Origin: Delphinus delphis
Lineage: Eukaryota; Chordata; Mammalia; Artiodactyla; Delphinidae
Assembly: GCF_949987515.2 (NCBI RefSeq)
Contig: NC_082697.1
Span: forward strand, 87,967,554 to 88,031,553
Reading direction: 5' to 3'
Length of the DNA: 64,000 bases
A program made the translations under genes and the position numbers. Below are positions 1-11,689 of the stretch, in pieces. The notes below the pieces were generated by a model. The model was given only the letters and a program-made list of their open reading frames with translations. It did not search any database and was not told the origin of the DNA. Each line of letters starts with the position of its first letter. Positions within the stretch are counted from its first letter, which is position 1.

Positions 1-1572
1 ATATTTTATAAAGTTTCCATTTATACACTTTTTTTTAAAATGTTACTCTAGGACCACAATTGCCACTTGGTTTGGAATTCGTAGATTCTGTCCTAGACTT
101 CTGGGCCTGAGGCCCCGCCCCAGGCAGCCCGTCCCAAGAGCCCTGGGGAGGCAGCTCCTGAGACCACGCAGTCCCCGGCTCACACGTATACGTGGGGCAG
201 GGCACCCCCCCGCATCCACCCTCCCGCAGCTCGTTCCATCCGAAGGACCCAGGATGCCTGGAACCTCGCAGCAACCCCCGAGGCCAAGGGGGCGTCCACC
301 AGCTGAGGGAGGCCAGCGGTTGCCCAGGCTCCAAGTGAGGTTCAGAAACCTCGGTTTTCCGGGTCAGCCTCTGCTCGCTCTGGACCTTGTATATAGAGGT
401 GTGCACACACCTCAGAAGCACAGGGCCTGGGCTGGGGGCCGGTACACAGCCATACGCAGGTGTGGGGACCAGAAGACAGTCCCAGGCCTTGGTCCCGGGT
501 CCTTGCAGACTTCCGTCTGATTCAGGAGCCCAGTGGGGCCTCGGGAGCGCGGGGAAGGGTCAGTGTGTCCCACATCGCAAATTTCAAATGGACACCAAAG
601 CAAGGCTGGGAGGATGGTAGGTATTATGACCATGCCTGAGTGTCCCACTGACACACGGCCTCCCATGGGTCCTGGAGGATCCCCGGCTTTCTCGGTCCCT
701 GTGCAGGGGGATGGGTGCAGCTTGGGGGCAGGGAAGTGGGGGGTCGTTCCCCGAATACCCCCAGATATGTGGTAGGGACACACTGGCTTCTGGCCAGCAT
801 AGGAGGGGTGAGACCCCCGATCCCCTGGGGCGGGATCTGCACAACGTTTCCAGGCAGAGAACCGCCACAAAAGACCGGACACAGAGGTTAGGCCTGAAGC
901 ACTTTTCCAGCCTCCCCCCACAAAGAGAAAAAGAGGCAGAAACTTTCTCTCTAGGCCAAGGATAAATTAGCTGAGGGCAAACACAGCACAATGATCATTT
1001 ATCATCTTGAGCCAGAGAGGGTACTGGGAATCCTGTCCTGGCCTCAGGACTCAAGGTCAGAGCTTCTGCTTTCCCTCATTATTTCTATTTTTAAAAACTG
1101 TGCTCAGGCCTCTTGCAAAAATAGCAAGAGGTGAGGACATGTCAGGCGCTAACATGCCCCCCTTTGTCAGAAAACCGCAGGGATGCAGGAAAAACCGGCC
1201 AGGATCTGGGCAAGTGGCATCAAGTCGTCCACCACCAGGGTTGGTGGTCCCCCTGCTGGCTGCACAAGTGAGTAAACTGAGGTCCCCCAGGGCAGGCACA
1301 CACCAGGGTCAGTCCAGGAGTAAGGCCCTGGAGCCATGGGTACTGGTCCCTCTGAAACGCTGGCCCAGGCGGCCAGAAGGCCCAGGTCCTGGGGTCCTGA
1401 TGGCAGGGGAGCAGCGAGAGCACGGCTGCCCCCCTGTAGGGCCCCAACCTCTCTGCTCTGCCCATAGGGGAGGGCCTTCCCAAGCGGTGCCTGAGAGCTT
1501 AGATGCTGGACGTTCAGTCCCATCACAAGGAAATTAGGATGTGCCCCTTTGGGAAGAGCTGAGGGACAAGGG
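1..1572. other. Gene-free unique DNA
   Basis: I see no recognisable gene, exon or repeat here. GC content is moderate to high. Open frames of up to about 170 codons occur on both strands and overlap one another, with no family resemblance, so I treat them as chance. The first 50 bases are AT-rich with a T run and could be the edge of an old retroposon, but there is too little to classify. Confidence 0.5.
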
Positions 1573-1717
1573 ACATACATGTGTGCGCACACAGACGTGG
1601 GTGAGCGCGCACATGTGTACATGTATTCGCGTGTGGATGTGTGTGGACACACACGTGTGCGATGCGTGTACATGTGTGTTTGTGTGTTCGCGTGCGTGTT
1701 AGTATGCGTGTGCGTGG
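1573..1717. repeat. Alternating purine-pyrimidine (TG/CG/CA) tract
   Basis: About 145 bp is made almost entirely of alternating TG, CG, CA and TA steps, as in TGTGCGCACACAGACG and CACACACGTGTGCG. It is a degenerate (TG)n microsatellite with unusually many CG steps. Such tracts are the classical substrate for left-handed Z-DNA. An antisense open frame crosses it and simply translates the repeat as Thr-His runs, so that frame is not evidence of a gene. Confidence 0.75.
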
Positions 1718-2812
1718 CACAGCCCCCTTCCAGGCCTGGAGGAGCAGGGATTCCTGCAAAGGCCAGGAAGCCCCCACTCTTCCCCACCCAGAAGGCTAGG
1801 CATCGGCCCCCATCTGGGAGCAGCTGCGCGGAGGTGAGTAAACCCAGGGCAGCGAGTCCTGCTGTACCTGACGTTAGAATCACCAGAGCAGGTCCAAGTC
1901 CGCTGGGCCCTGCGAGTCTGGAAAGGGTCACCCTCAGTTGACGCTCCGGGGCCACACTCCACCTCTCCTCTTCTGTCTCCATCTAGAATGCAGCACCTGG
2001 CTCCAGGCCTGGAGCCAGACAGGTGGCCCTGGAAAGAGAACAGAGAAGCAGCAGCAGGACAGCCGTCTGCTCTGTCCTCCCGCCAGCCCCCCGAAGGCCC
2101 CCGACCCACCAACTCGGAGCCACGTTGGCAGGCTGGGGCTCCTTGGAAAGGACCCTCTGGGGCTGACCGGGGACCTGCCCTTACACAGAGGCCTTGTTTA
2201 ACCTTCTGATCTACTCACCCCTTCGTTAACTGAGCACACATCCCAAAGTGCCCACAGGGAGCCAGGCTCTGCCCTCAGCCCTCGCGTGTGGTGCGTCCAG
2301 GGCGAAGAGTAGGAGGGACGGGGCTCCCGCTCATCGCCAGGGACCAGCGGCATCGCACAACTTCTCTGGGGGTGAGGGGGAGCCCCAGGGTCGCTTTCCC
2401 AAAGGCCTCATGACCCGCCTGCAGGACAAAGGCTGCTTCCCACACCAGAGCCCTGGGGAGTTGGTATGCAGACAGCCTGGGCCAACACGGCCTTGCAGAG
2501 CAAGGGGTGGCTGCAGGGCAGGCTGACGGGGGAGATGGCTGTGTGGACCCCTGACAAAGGGAAAGGCACTGCACCATAAAGTGGTCCAAAGCCGGTGCTA
2601 CTTACCAAATTGCCCAGGACCCAGCACCATAATATGACAGCATTTCGCTTCTCATGTTTTCTGTGGTCAGGGGATCTGGTGGCCTGGCTGTGTCTTCAGC
2701 CTTGAGGGCTGTCAGGGGGTGGGTTAGGGGTGCCATGGGTGCCCCCAGTCCATGTCGCGTGGGCCCCTCTGCCTCTTCATTGGCTGCTCACAGCAGGGCA
2801 GCAGCCTTTCTA

Positions 2813-2816
<4 letters not shown>
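1718..2816. other. Gene-free unique DNA
   Basis: Nothing assignable is visible. Short overlapping open frames on both strands show no conserved domain. The stretch around 1,860-1,930 faintly recalls a MER5-type DNA transposon but is too short to call. Confidence 0.45.

Positions 2817-2858
<42 letters not shown>
2817..2858. repeat. (GA)n microsatellite
   Basis: About 21 uninterrupted GA dinucleotides. This pure purine tract is likely to be length-polymorphic. The surrounding sequence is not a recognised transposon. Confidence 0.95.
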
Positions 2859-2859
<1 letters not shown>

Positions 2860-3146
2860 CAGAGTCCTTATTCCCTGATCTCTGAGGAAGAGCCCTCTAT
2901 CCCCACACTCTCCCATTAGAACCTAGACCTGGGTCCTGGCTACACACACAGGGAGGGGGTTGCACAAGGGTGGCTACTGTCTGGGATGATAACACTGAGA
3001 CATTACACCTTAAGGGGAGGGGACCCCACCTGACCCCAGAGCTGGGCCTGTCCCTTGTGCCAAGTGTCCTGCCTGCCATGGCTCAGTTCTGAGGACCCAC
3101 CCAGGTCTCCACCGAGTACAAGTGTTGCACAACTTTTTTGAAAGTC

Positions 3147-3520
3147 AAGACCCTTAAAGCTAGGGACTTCCCTGGTGGCGCAGTGGTTAAGAATCCGCCT
3201 GCCAGTGTAGGGGACACAGGTTCGACCTCTGGTCCGGGAAGATCCCACGTGCCGCGGAGCAGCTAAGCCCGTGCGCCACGACTACTGAGCCTGTGCTCTA
3301 GAGCCCGCAAGCCACAACTACTGAAGCCCGTGTGCCTAGAGCCCGTGCTCCGCAACAGGAGAAGCCACCACAACGAGAAGCACGCACACCGCAAGGAAGA
3401 GTAGCCCCCGCTGTCAGCAACAAGAGAAAGCCCGTGCGCAGCAATGAAGACCTAGCGCAGCAAAAAATAAATAAATAAAATATAAATAAATTTATATAAA
3501 AGAAAAGACCCTTAAAGCTA
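3147..3520 (+). mobile_element. CHR-type tRNA-Glu SINE, full-length, with 16-bp TSD
   Basis: The element begins with the CTTCCCTGGTGGCGCAGTGG head at 3,168 and contains the tRNA-derived A and B box region (the B-box-like GGTTCGACC is near 3,220). Its body is longer than that of the copies at 19.5-21.4 kb, with an extra AGCCC-rich stretch at about 3,270-3,430, and it ends in an A-rich tail near 3,460-3,504. It is flanked by an exact duplication, AAGACCCTTAAAGCTA, at 3,147-3,162 and 3,505-3,520. This head is characteristic of cetacean/hippo CHR SINEs. The long body suggests a less deleted, older subfamily. Confidence 0.9.
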
Positions 3521-3588
3521 TTCATCCCATCCACCCAGAAGGAAATTACTCAGCTGAAGGACAAACAAATAAAAACATAATAGCAACA

Positions 3589-3896
3589 AAAAAAAGGCTT
3601 CCAGGGCTTCCCTGGTGGTGCAGTGGTTGAGAATCTGCCTGCCAATGCAGGGGACACGGGTTCGAGCCCTGGTCTGGGAAGATCCCACATGCCGCGGAGC
3701 AACCGGGCCCATGAGCCACAACTACTGAGCCTGCGCATCCGGAGCCTGTGCTCTGCAACAAGAGAGGCCACGATGGTGAGAGGCCCGCGCACCACGATGA
3801 AGAGTGGCCCCCGCTCGCTGCAACTGGAGAAAGCCCTCGCACAGAAACGAAGACCCGACGCAGCCAAAAAAAAAAAAAAAAAAAAAAAGGCTTCCA
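3589..3896 (+). mobile_element. CHR-type tRNA-Glu SINE with poly(A) tail and TSD
   Basis: The SINE head starts at about 3,605. The body is of the long type, with a CGAAGACCCGACGCAGCC end, followed by 24 or more A residues up to about 3,888. A duplication containing AAAAAAAGGCTTCCA occurs before the head (ending 3,603) and after the tail (ending 3,896). It lies about 85 bp downstream of the previous SINE in the same orientation. Transcription would be by RNA polymerase III from the internal promoter, but nothing indicates that this copy is active. Confidence 0.9.
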
Positions 3897-5148
3897 TTCC
3901 GAAACATATTTGTGACATTACGTGTAAAATATACACGTGGAGGAAAAGAACATTTCAGCATTCAAGGGATGGGAGGTGAATCATGGCTGATGAAGCTACT
4001 GGAATATGATTGAGTTACGACAGGTTTCAGCATGACTTAGACCCTGAGAAAATAGTGCCAATTATGTGTTAAAACAAGGTGGTTTGTGCACTGAGACAGA
4101 GGCCACGTGGAATGTCCACATTAGTGCTGAAAATGGTAGTAGGTGTGAGCAAATGTGAAAAAGAATGTGTTAAGGTAACAGGATTAAGGGTGTGTGTTTT
4201 CCTCAAATTTCTCTTTAACAGAATGATCCAGGTTTTGCTAACACAGAGGAGATGAGAGGTCAGGGCAGGGGGTCCTTGCTGAGCCGGAAGAGCCTGGGGG
4301 GGTTGGGGCCCAGGCGCGTGGGAGGTGGAACAGGTGGGTCTGAGGAGGGAGAGGTGGGGAGAGGGTCCGGGTGAGTCCCCGCCTCTGGGAATCTCTCACT
4401 CGGGCTCATCGTAATTAAAGAAAGGAAGATTAATGGTGTTAACATTCTCCCAAAATGACGATGGAGAAACTAAGTACTGAAAAAAACATTTAAGCTAATG
4501 GGAAGTGAGGTGTGTGCATATAAATATTTTCCCCCTGGTCAGTTGTGATCAAGGAAGGCAGTGCCTCGGGCTTTTGTGACAAGATACGTCCCTCCCCCAC
4601 AGTCCTGGCCGGCTGTCACTCAAGCTGGGGCTTGACAGTGAGAAGCAATTGCCCACCGGCTCATTTTATGGCTCATTAAGCAAGCACAGCAGATGCCTAG
4701 TCCTGCTTTCGGCCTTGAGAGTTTGAATGTCTGCGCTGCTAATGATGCTGGACTGAGCAAAGGTCAGAGCGAACATTTGTGGGATCCGAATCTGCAGAGT
4801 CAGGGGCCTGTTTCTCTCCTGCAATCCTGTGGGTGTGACTAAGAGCCAAGCTGGAACCCACACAACGAGGAAAGCGCACGACTACCTAAGGCACTGGGGA
4901 GGGAGTGGCGGGAGTCTCCAAGGGACAGACACACCCGTGTCCTGGGCATCAGGACAGGAGCGGCCCGACTTCAGGAGTCTTTTTTTCAACCAAGGCCACA
5001 TTTAAGGATTTCCTAGGAGGCGGGGTCTTCCCCTGAGGCAGGGAGCAGCTCAAGTCCATTTTCCCTTGGAAATAGTCCTCTTGATTTTTAACATACAAGT
5101 GGTTTAGATTCAATGATTTTATACTTGTTAAAAAAACATATGTGGGCC
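3897..5148. other. Gene-free, mildly AT-rich DNA
   Basis: No gene or classified repeat is recognised. A G-rich patch lies at 4,255-4,380, and the rest is featureless. Short open frames do not resemble any family. Confidence 0.45.
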
Positions 5149-6268
5149 TGTAAATAAAAGTGGATAAAGGGATTAGTCTCCAAAATTTACAAACAGCTCA
5201 TTTGGCTCGATATAAAAAAAAACACACAACCCAATCAAAAAATGGGCAGATGACCTAAATAGACATTTCTCCAAAGGAGACATACAGATGGCCAAGAAGC
5301 ACATGAAAAGATGCTCAACATTGCTAATTATCAGAGAAATGCAAATCAAAACTACAATGAGATATCACCCCACACCAGTCAGAATGGGCATCATCAAAAA
5401 AGTCTACAAACAACAAACAAATGCTGGAGAGGGTGTGGAGAAAAGGGAGCCCTCCTACACTGTTGATGGGAATGTAAATTGGTGCAGCCACTATGGAGGA
5501 CAGTACAGAGGTTCCTTAGGAAACTAAAAATAGAGCTACAGTAGGATCCAGCAATCCCACTGCTGGGCATGTATCCAGAGAAAAACATGGTTCGAAAGGA
5601 TACATGCACCCCAATGTTCATAGCAGCGCTGTTACAATAGCCAAGACATGGAAGCAGCCTAAATGTCCATTGAGAGATGAATGGATAAAGAATATGTGGT
5701 ACATATATACAGTGAAATATTATTCAGCCATTAAAAAGAATGACATAATGCCATTTGCAGCAACATAGGTGCACCTGAAGATTATCCTACTAAGTGAAGT
5801 AAGTCAGACAGAGAAAGACAAATGTCATATGATATTGCTTATATGCAGAACCTTTAAAAAATGATACAAATGAACTTATTTACAAAACAGAAACTGACTC
5901 ACAGACTTAGAGAACGAACTTATAGTTACTGGGGAGAAGGGTGGGAGGGAGGGATAGATTGGGAGGTTGGGATTGACACGTACACACTGCTATTTATAAA
6001 ATAGATAACCAACAACGACCTACTGTATAGCACAGGGAACGCTGCTGAATATTCTGTAATAACCTAAATGGGAAAAGAATTTGAAAAAGAATAGATACAT
6101 GTATATGTATAACTGAATCACTTTGCTGTACACCTGAAACTAACACAACATTGTTAATCAACTATGCTCAGATATAAAATAAAAAAAAAATAAAGTTCAG
6201 CCCTTGATTAATTGAGTGAATAAATAAATAACAAAAAATATGAGGATATGTAAATAAAAGTGGATAAA
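5149..6268 (+). mobile_element. 5'-truncated L1 retrotransposon with 20-bp TSD and possible 3' transduction
   Basis: The sequence matches the last part of a mammalian L1: the C-terminal end of ORF2 followed by the cetartiodactyl 3' UTR (CTACTGTATAGCACAGGGAA near 6,020 and CACTTTGCTGTACACCTGAA near 6,120), then an A-rich tail at about 6,176-6,191. A perfect 20-bp target duplication, TGTAAATAAAAGTGGATAAA, lies at 5,149-5,168 and again at 6,249-6,268. The second copy does not abut the first tail. About 57 bp of non-L1 sequence ending in a second A-rich run (6,222-6,240) intervenes, which is the pattern of a short 3' transduction. The insertion is heavily 5'-truncated and cannot be autonomous. 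Confidence 0.9.
5172..5940 (+). pseudogene. L1 ORF2 C-terminal remnant (inactive)
   Basis: Translation of this part of the L1 gives recognisable pieces of the ORF2 protein C-terminus, for example [20 protein letters not shown] from 5,299 and, in another frame, [14 protein letters not shown] near 5,550. The frame is broken by several stops and shifts, so no continuous product can be made. The reverse transcriptase and endonuclease domains lie upstream in an intact L1 and are absent here. Confidence 0.8.
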
Positions 6269-9200
6269 ACATCAAAATGCAGCTGCTGAAGGAGTTGCAA
6301 GGGGTAGGGGACCTGGAATCCCTCGACCCTGGTCTTGGAGGGGCCAGGGACACCCCTACAGCTCTGCAGGATCTGAGGAACCCCACTGGAGACCCTGGAT
6401 CATTTAGAGTGGGAGCAGCCAGGCCGGCCACGCAGGCGGCTCCACAGGGGTGCTCCCTGCAAGTAGACTCCAGTTTGGGAGGCTGACTGGTCTGGCTAGG
6501 AGCATGGTACCCACGACCAAGAGGACTGTGCTGCTTGAGAGATCCCTGAACCACGGACAATGTGTGGCCAGAGAGACAGCTGTCGGTGGTGGGTGGTGAA
6601 TGAGTGATTCTCACACACAGACCGGAGGGCGGCACCTGAGGCCACGGAGAGATCCTCTAGAACTTGCTTCTTTTCACCAGTGCTTGCTCCTATCAGGGAG
6701 GCTAGGACACCTCTGCCTGCCCCCAGAGTCCAAGGGAAAGGTGGCCAGTCACAGAGATCCCACTGGTCTGGCCCCCCGGGCTCCGGGAACTGAAGAGTCC
6801 AGGAACTGAATAGCCCCACTGATGCCTGCAGTGCAGCGGGGGCTAGATGGCCACATCCACGGAGATGCTGCGCACACCACCCCCTGCCCCGTGCTGGCGT
6901 CATGGGGACCCACGTGGCCGCGGAGACTGTGTCCGAGCAGCCGGTCCACAAGACGACACTTGGACTGGGAAGACTGTGTGAAGCTGGTGATGACGTGACA
7001 TGAAACCATCTGCTTTCAAGAAGAGAGAGTGGGGAACGGTGGGCGCCATCAGAAGCGGCTGTGCGTTTGCAGGCTGCTTGGGGACTTTACCGCAAACATT
7101 TCTGTGGCAGAGCAGGCCAGGGTGGGAGTGAGGACCTGTAGGCTTGACTTAACCCTTCCTGGAATGCCCACCAGAACTCCTGGCATATGAAGCTCGTTCT
7201 GAGCCCCGCAGTTTGAAAACCCCCACTTGTCCTCCGGGCTGGAGGGCAGCTGCTGTGGCCCTGGATGTTCACCCCAGCAACTGTCCTGAGGACCGCTCAC
7301 CCTCCAGGGTGGCGCTGAGAGCACCCCCTCAGGGCCTTGAGCAGCCCTCCACGGTGGCGGGGGGCAACCCTGCTAGCATCTGGCTGGGGGACGTTCAGCC
7401 TGTCTGGGGTAGAGGGTACAGCAGTGGTGAGAGCTGAGGCCGGAAGCTCGTCCTTCCTGCTGGCGTTTCTCTCGAGTAAGCGGGCTCAGGAGGTGCAGGG
7501 GGAAGACGGCAGGGTCATGAGAGGCACTTGGCAACTGGCCAGAAGCAATATCTGGCCCTCATCCGTCCAGCTCCTCAGAGAAGCAGATTCTGTCTGGGGG
7601 GCAAAGGAAGTTGTCTGGTCACAGGCTGGATGTCCTGATGGCCACGTCTGCTAGGCTCTGGTGCCCAGAGTCCCTCCACAATTTAACCTCACAGCTCAGG
7701 AATCCACTGTCGTCTCTTACCAGGATGGAAAAGCACCGTTTCCTCTAAGAAAGCCTACCGTTCAGACCCATGATTTTTATCAGATGGTTAAATTGGGAGC
7801 TGACGAGGAACTGTTGGTCCACCTCAGCTTTACTGCTGAGACCTGGCCCCTGGGTGTCACACCGTGAACCAAGGATGACAGGACGTGAGGGCAGACCCTC
7901 AGGTCTGCAGACACAACAGCCTCTGCTCAGAGCTTGTAGGAGAGGATCCTTGTCGTGGACCCAAAGCTAAGGAGAGCTCTCTGCGGGCCGCAGTGGGAAT
8001 CGGGATGTTGGGCCAGTGACCGTGACGCTGCTCCCTGAGCCCCGAGGAACTGCCTTCCTAAAAGCTGAATTGGACGCGAATGAAACCAGTACTGTGTGGC
8101 CAGGTGAGGGTTGCGTCCAGGCCCCGACAGACGCCCACAGGATCAGCACCACTGGCCCCAGGAGAGGTTCTGGGAAGTGTGGCTCTCCTGTTCTGACCGG
8201 AGGGTTCCTTCCGTCAACACCCATTGTGTATGTGTCCCTCTGGACCTTCCTTCAAGGTAAATGTCAGCATCTTGTGGGGCCAGCCAACAAAAACAGCAGC
8301 TGAGGGAAATGTCCCTGAGACTCTTCCCTGAGGAAACCCTCAATGCTTTCAGTGGGTACTTTATTCAAGCTTGAACGCTGTGCTGCCCTTGACAATGGGA
8401 TTTCTTTGTCTTCTGGCAAACAGCGACCAGGGGCTTTTGTTTCTACTTTCCAGAATAGAAGCCTGCTCAGGGAATCCTTCCCCAGAGCACCCAGTACAGT
8501 CTCTCCATGCGCGTGGGGAGATGCACACCCTCTGTGAGCTCTCTGCCTGATACCTGATGCCCCAGCAGGGATGGGACATCCACCTGCGGAGCCGGGAGAC
8601 TTGGTATTAGATGTGAATGTGAGAACTAAGAGGACTGTTCTGCTTTTGCTCTGACACCACCTACTCGGGTCCCGTGTCCTAGAAGTAGCCAGGGCTGTGC
8701 AGAACCGTGAATGTGACACAGGACACTTCTACCAGGAGCTGGACCGGGAGAGCCCTCATTCCGAGAGATGCAGGCCATGTCATCCACAGGCACAAGCTCA
8801 CCAACTTCTTCCCGCACGGAAGGCCGGCTGTGGGTTTTGTCGGAAGCCTCACATGAGCTCTGCTGGTGAGCTGCATTTTCTTTCCATGGATCTGGTGGGA
8901 TTTGGTGGGCAGGCACCTGGTTGAGGCTGGCCGGCCCGAGTCCCTGGTCCCTCTGATGTGTGATGGGCCCAGGGTGAGCACGACCCCATGGTCTTGGAGA
9001 CCATCTTGCAGGCTGATGTGAACTCAAGGGTGGAGCAGAGAGAAGAGGTCTGTTTCTCAAGATCACCAGCTGGAGGGAGAGGTAAGCCCAGCATGGGTCT
9101 TGGTGACGTCTGTGGAGGAGCTTCTGGAGGGCGAAGCCGCACTCAGGGAGCAGCTCTGGAGACGAGCGAGGGAGGGAGGGAAGGAGGATCCAGCGACTCT

Positions 9201-9391
9201 GTGGGTCTCTAAGTGCATCTGTCTGCCACAGTCTGACTCCTGGAAGTTTTCAATGACCTGAGCCAATTAAATTATGTTTAATTTTTATTTTGCCTGATTT
9301 AGTTTGGCTTTGATTTCTATTACTTTAAACGAAAAGAATCTTAGAGAGATGCTATTTCAGCCTGCAAAAGAGAAACTTGAGGCTTAGGTGA
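6269..9391. other. Gene-free unique DNA
   Basis: About 3.1 kb without a recognised gene or repeat. Overlapping open frames of 60-155 codons occur on both strands, as expected by chance in about 55% GC DNA. I see no plausible exon series, no CpG island and no poly(A) signal in a convincing context. Confidence 0.45.
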
Positions 9392-9727
9392 TGCAATGGA
9401 CTGAATGTTTGTGTCCTCCCCAGATTCATATGGGGAAATCCTAATGCCCAATGGGATGGCGTTTGGGGTTGGAGCCTTCGGGAGGCGACTAGGTCATGAG
9501 GGCAGAGCCCTCATGAAAGGGATTAGCGCCCTTGTAAGAAGAGACTGGGGTCCCCTCGGCCCCTTCCACCAAGTGAGGCCATGGCAAGGAGATGGCCATC
9601 CCTGAACCAGGAAGTGGGCCCTCTCCTGACCGTGCTGGCACCCTGATCTTGGACCTGCAGAACTGCGAGAAATAAATACCAGTCTGTGGTATCTTTGGTC
9701 TGGCAGCCAGAAGGGCCCGGACAGATG
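9392..9727 (+). mobile_element. Solo LTR of an ERVL-MaLR (MLT1/MST-like) element
   Basis: The sequence follows the MaLR LTR layout: TGCAATGGACTGAATGTTTG at the start, then CCTAATGCCCAATGGGATGG, GGTCATGAGGGCAGAGCCCT, a CCCCTTCCACCAAGTGAGG block, CTTGGACCTGCAG and GAGAAATAAATACCAGTCTG (which includes the LTR poly(A) signal), ending near GGACAGATG. No internal region follows, so it is a solitary LTR. It is an ancient, fixed mammalian element and carries no coding capacity. Confidence 0.8.
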
Positions 9728-9797
9728 GGCAGGGAGGTGTCCAGGGTCGCCTGTCTGGGAACAGGGGCAGCCTTACTCAGCTCCCATTGCTTTAATC

Positions 9798-9958
9798 ACC
9801 AAGAATTCTCAAGCTCCAATGAACATGGGATTCACTGAGGGAGCTTGTTAAATGCAGACTGAAGGGCCTCAAGCACAGCTTCTATTCAACGGGTCGCAGG
9901 AATCTGCATTTTCCACAGAAGTCCCAGGTGATTCTGGCGCAGACCACATCTCAGTGAA
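9798..9958. mobile_element. MER5-like non-autonomous DNA transposon relic
   Basis: The phrases GGGAGCTTGTTAAATGCAGA and GGAATCTGCATTTTCCACAG, followed by CCCAGGTGATTCTGGCGCAG, form the near-palindromic pattern of MER5A/B (hAT-Charlie derived). The copy is diverged. It lies directly upstream of the short SINE at 9,976. Confidence 0.65.
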
Positions 9959-9965
9959 GATGAAA

Positions 9966-10110
9966 TCTACTCTGTAGCGCTTCCCTGACGGTCCAGTGGT
10001 TAAGACTCTGCGCTCACGCTGCAGGGGGCACGGGTTTATCCCTGGTTGGGGAAGTTCCGCATGCTGAACAGCGTGCCACCTCCCCCCCGCCCCCCCAAAC
10101 TCTACTCTGT
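9966..10110 (+). mobile_element. Short tRNA-Glu SINE with C-rich tail and 10-bp TSD
   Basis: A diverged SINE head (GCTTCCCTGACGGTCCAGTG) begins at about 9,978 and only the first ~110 bp of the element is present. It is flanked by TCTACTCTGT at 9,966-9,975 and 10,101-10,110. Instead of the usual poly(A) run the 3' end is CCTCCCCCCCGCCCCCCC. It may be an old, short CHR-type copy whose tail has been replaced or has mutated. Confidence 0.75.
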
Positions 10111-11689
10111 GATACTGGCTGCCCTTGTTCATCCCTGATAGCATCTGCACCCAAACCCTCACCTAGAATCACAGACTTTAGCACTGTCGCCACGTCTCAA
10201 CGGGTGGAGCTTAGCCCCTGAACAGGCCTGTGTGTCTGGCCTCGGCGCTGGCCCTCCAGACCCTGTTAGGGACACAGGTGTGCCCCCTCCTCCCGCAGGG
10301 CCTTTTGTACAGAAAGCCCAGGTGACTGGCCCGTCCCCTCTCACACTGTGGGACTTTGGTCTCGTGATGAATCGTGGACGAGATCTTAGTACCCTCACAG
10401 GCAGACGCGTGGCTCTGGCAACTGGACAGGGATCCAGGAGGAAACTCTGCTGTGCAGACGTGTCCTCCAGTGTTCTGTCTTCCTTGGGTCTGTGCCCCAC
10501 GCTCTGCCGCCTGTGCATTTCCTCAGGGGCCTCGGTGGGCCCAGCCTGCACCGAGCAGGGCATCAGGACAGACCAGCTTGAACCCCCTCCACACACACCC
10601 ACAGAGAAGGAGTTCTGTTCAGACCTGAAAACTCTGCTGCAAGTGAACAGCCCCAATGGTCAAAACTTCACCAGTGAAATTCATATTTCTTGGGCTCTTT
10701 CTGAGGAAAGGGAAATAGGTAATTAGGGTAAACTGTGACCCCTCTGTGTCACCAAGGGGTGGAGCAGGAGGCAGGAGGCCCTCCAGCGACCCCAGTGGAA
10801 CCGCAGCCCTTACGTTAGGGAATTTTTGAACTATGTGGACCAGCTGGCGGCTGTTCTCACAGGGGCTGCCCACGCCGGTCTACCCAGCACCACGCTCCCT
10901 CCCGTGGCCATGGCATGGCGCGGCCCTTCCCTGTCACCCTCTAATTCTCCTGACCAGCCGCAGATCCCACGCCTTCCTGAAACACTTCCCCATCTGGCTC
11001 CCACTCACCACATTTTCCTGTTTTCGTTGGTCCACCCGGCCTCACCAGCCTCCTTCGCACAGCGTCACTGTCCTGCCTCCATCCTGGCGCTGCTCTCCCC
11101 CGCATCGCTGCCCTGCTCGTGGCCGCGACCCCTCGGCTCTGAGCATCGGCCTCTGATCCCCAGCCCCAGCCCCAGCCCCAGCCCCAGCCCCTGGTCTGAA
11201 TCCAGGTCCACGTGCCCTACAGCCTGGGGGGCCTCTCCTACGGGTCGTGTGATAGGCCGACCATGTTCTCTCACACCTGCCGTGAGCCTGCCCTCTGAAG
11301 TCAAGGGTTCTGTCCATCCCCTCTGCCCTCCCTCTGTCTACCTCACACCTGTCTCAGACCCCTTCTCCCTGCCCCCACCATCCCCCACGGTCAGAGCTGC
11401 TGCCCCTCCCGAAGGCACGACCGAGGCCGCTCCCCACTCGCCTCCTTCCTCCTTCCCCCAGTAACTGGGCTGTCACCTCCTCTCAGGGAGCTTCTACTTT
11501 CCCTCAGAAGAGCAGCAAAAATTAAAAAAAGAAAGAATTTGTGAATACCTGTGACAAAGATTGCTAGTTCGAGCTGAGGTCTAGGAAAAAACCCTGCTTT
11601 CCTGAGTCACACTCACCCCCTGCACCAAAAGAGTGGGCTTCTCCCGCACCAGCTGGGCGCCCTAGGGTGCCCTCAGTTCTGACAGATCT
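10111..11689. other. Gene-free DNA with a pyrimidine-rich segment
   Basis: No gene is recognised. From about 10,930 to 11,460 the + strand is C- and T-rich. An open frame of 212 codons there (10,826-11,464) encodes mostly Pro and Ser, a composition effect rather than a protein family. Confidence 0.45.
11159..11192. repeat. (CCCCAG)n hexamer repeat
   Basis: About five tandem CCCCAG units. The complementary strand has regularly spaced GGGG runs and could fold as a G-quadruplex. It lies inside the pyrimidine-rich segment. Confidence 0.85.

Noticed and set aside
1167..1982. A 271-codon antisense frame
   Set aside because: It crosses the TG/CA tract (Thr-His runs) and has no recognisable domain. 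Other frames overlap it on both strands.
10826..11464. A 212-codon Pro/Ser-rich frame
   Set aside because: It lies in a C/T-rich tract and includes the translated CCCCAG repeat. This is a composition effect.
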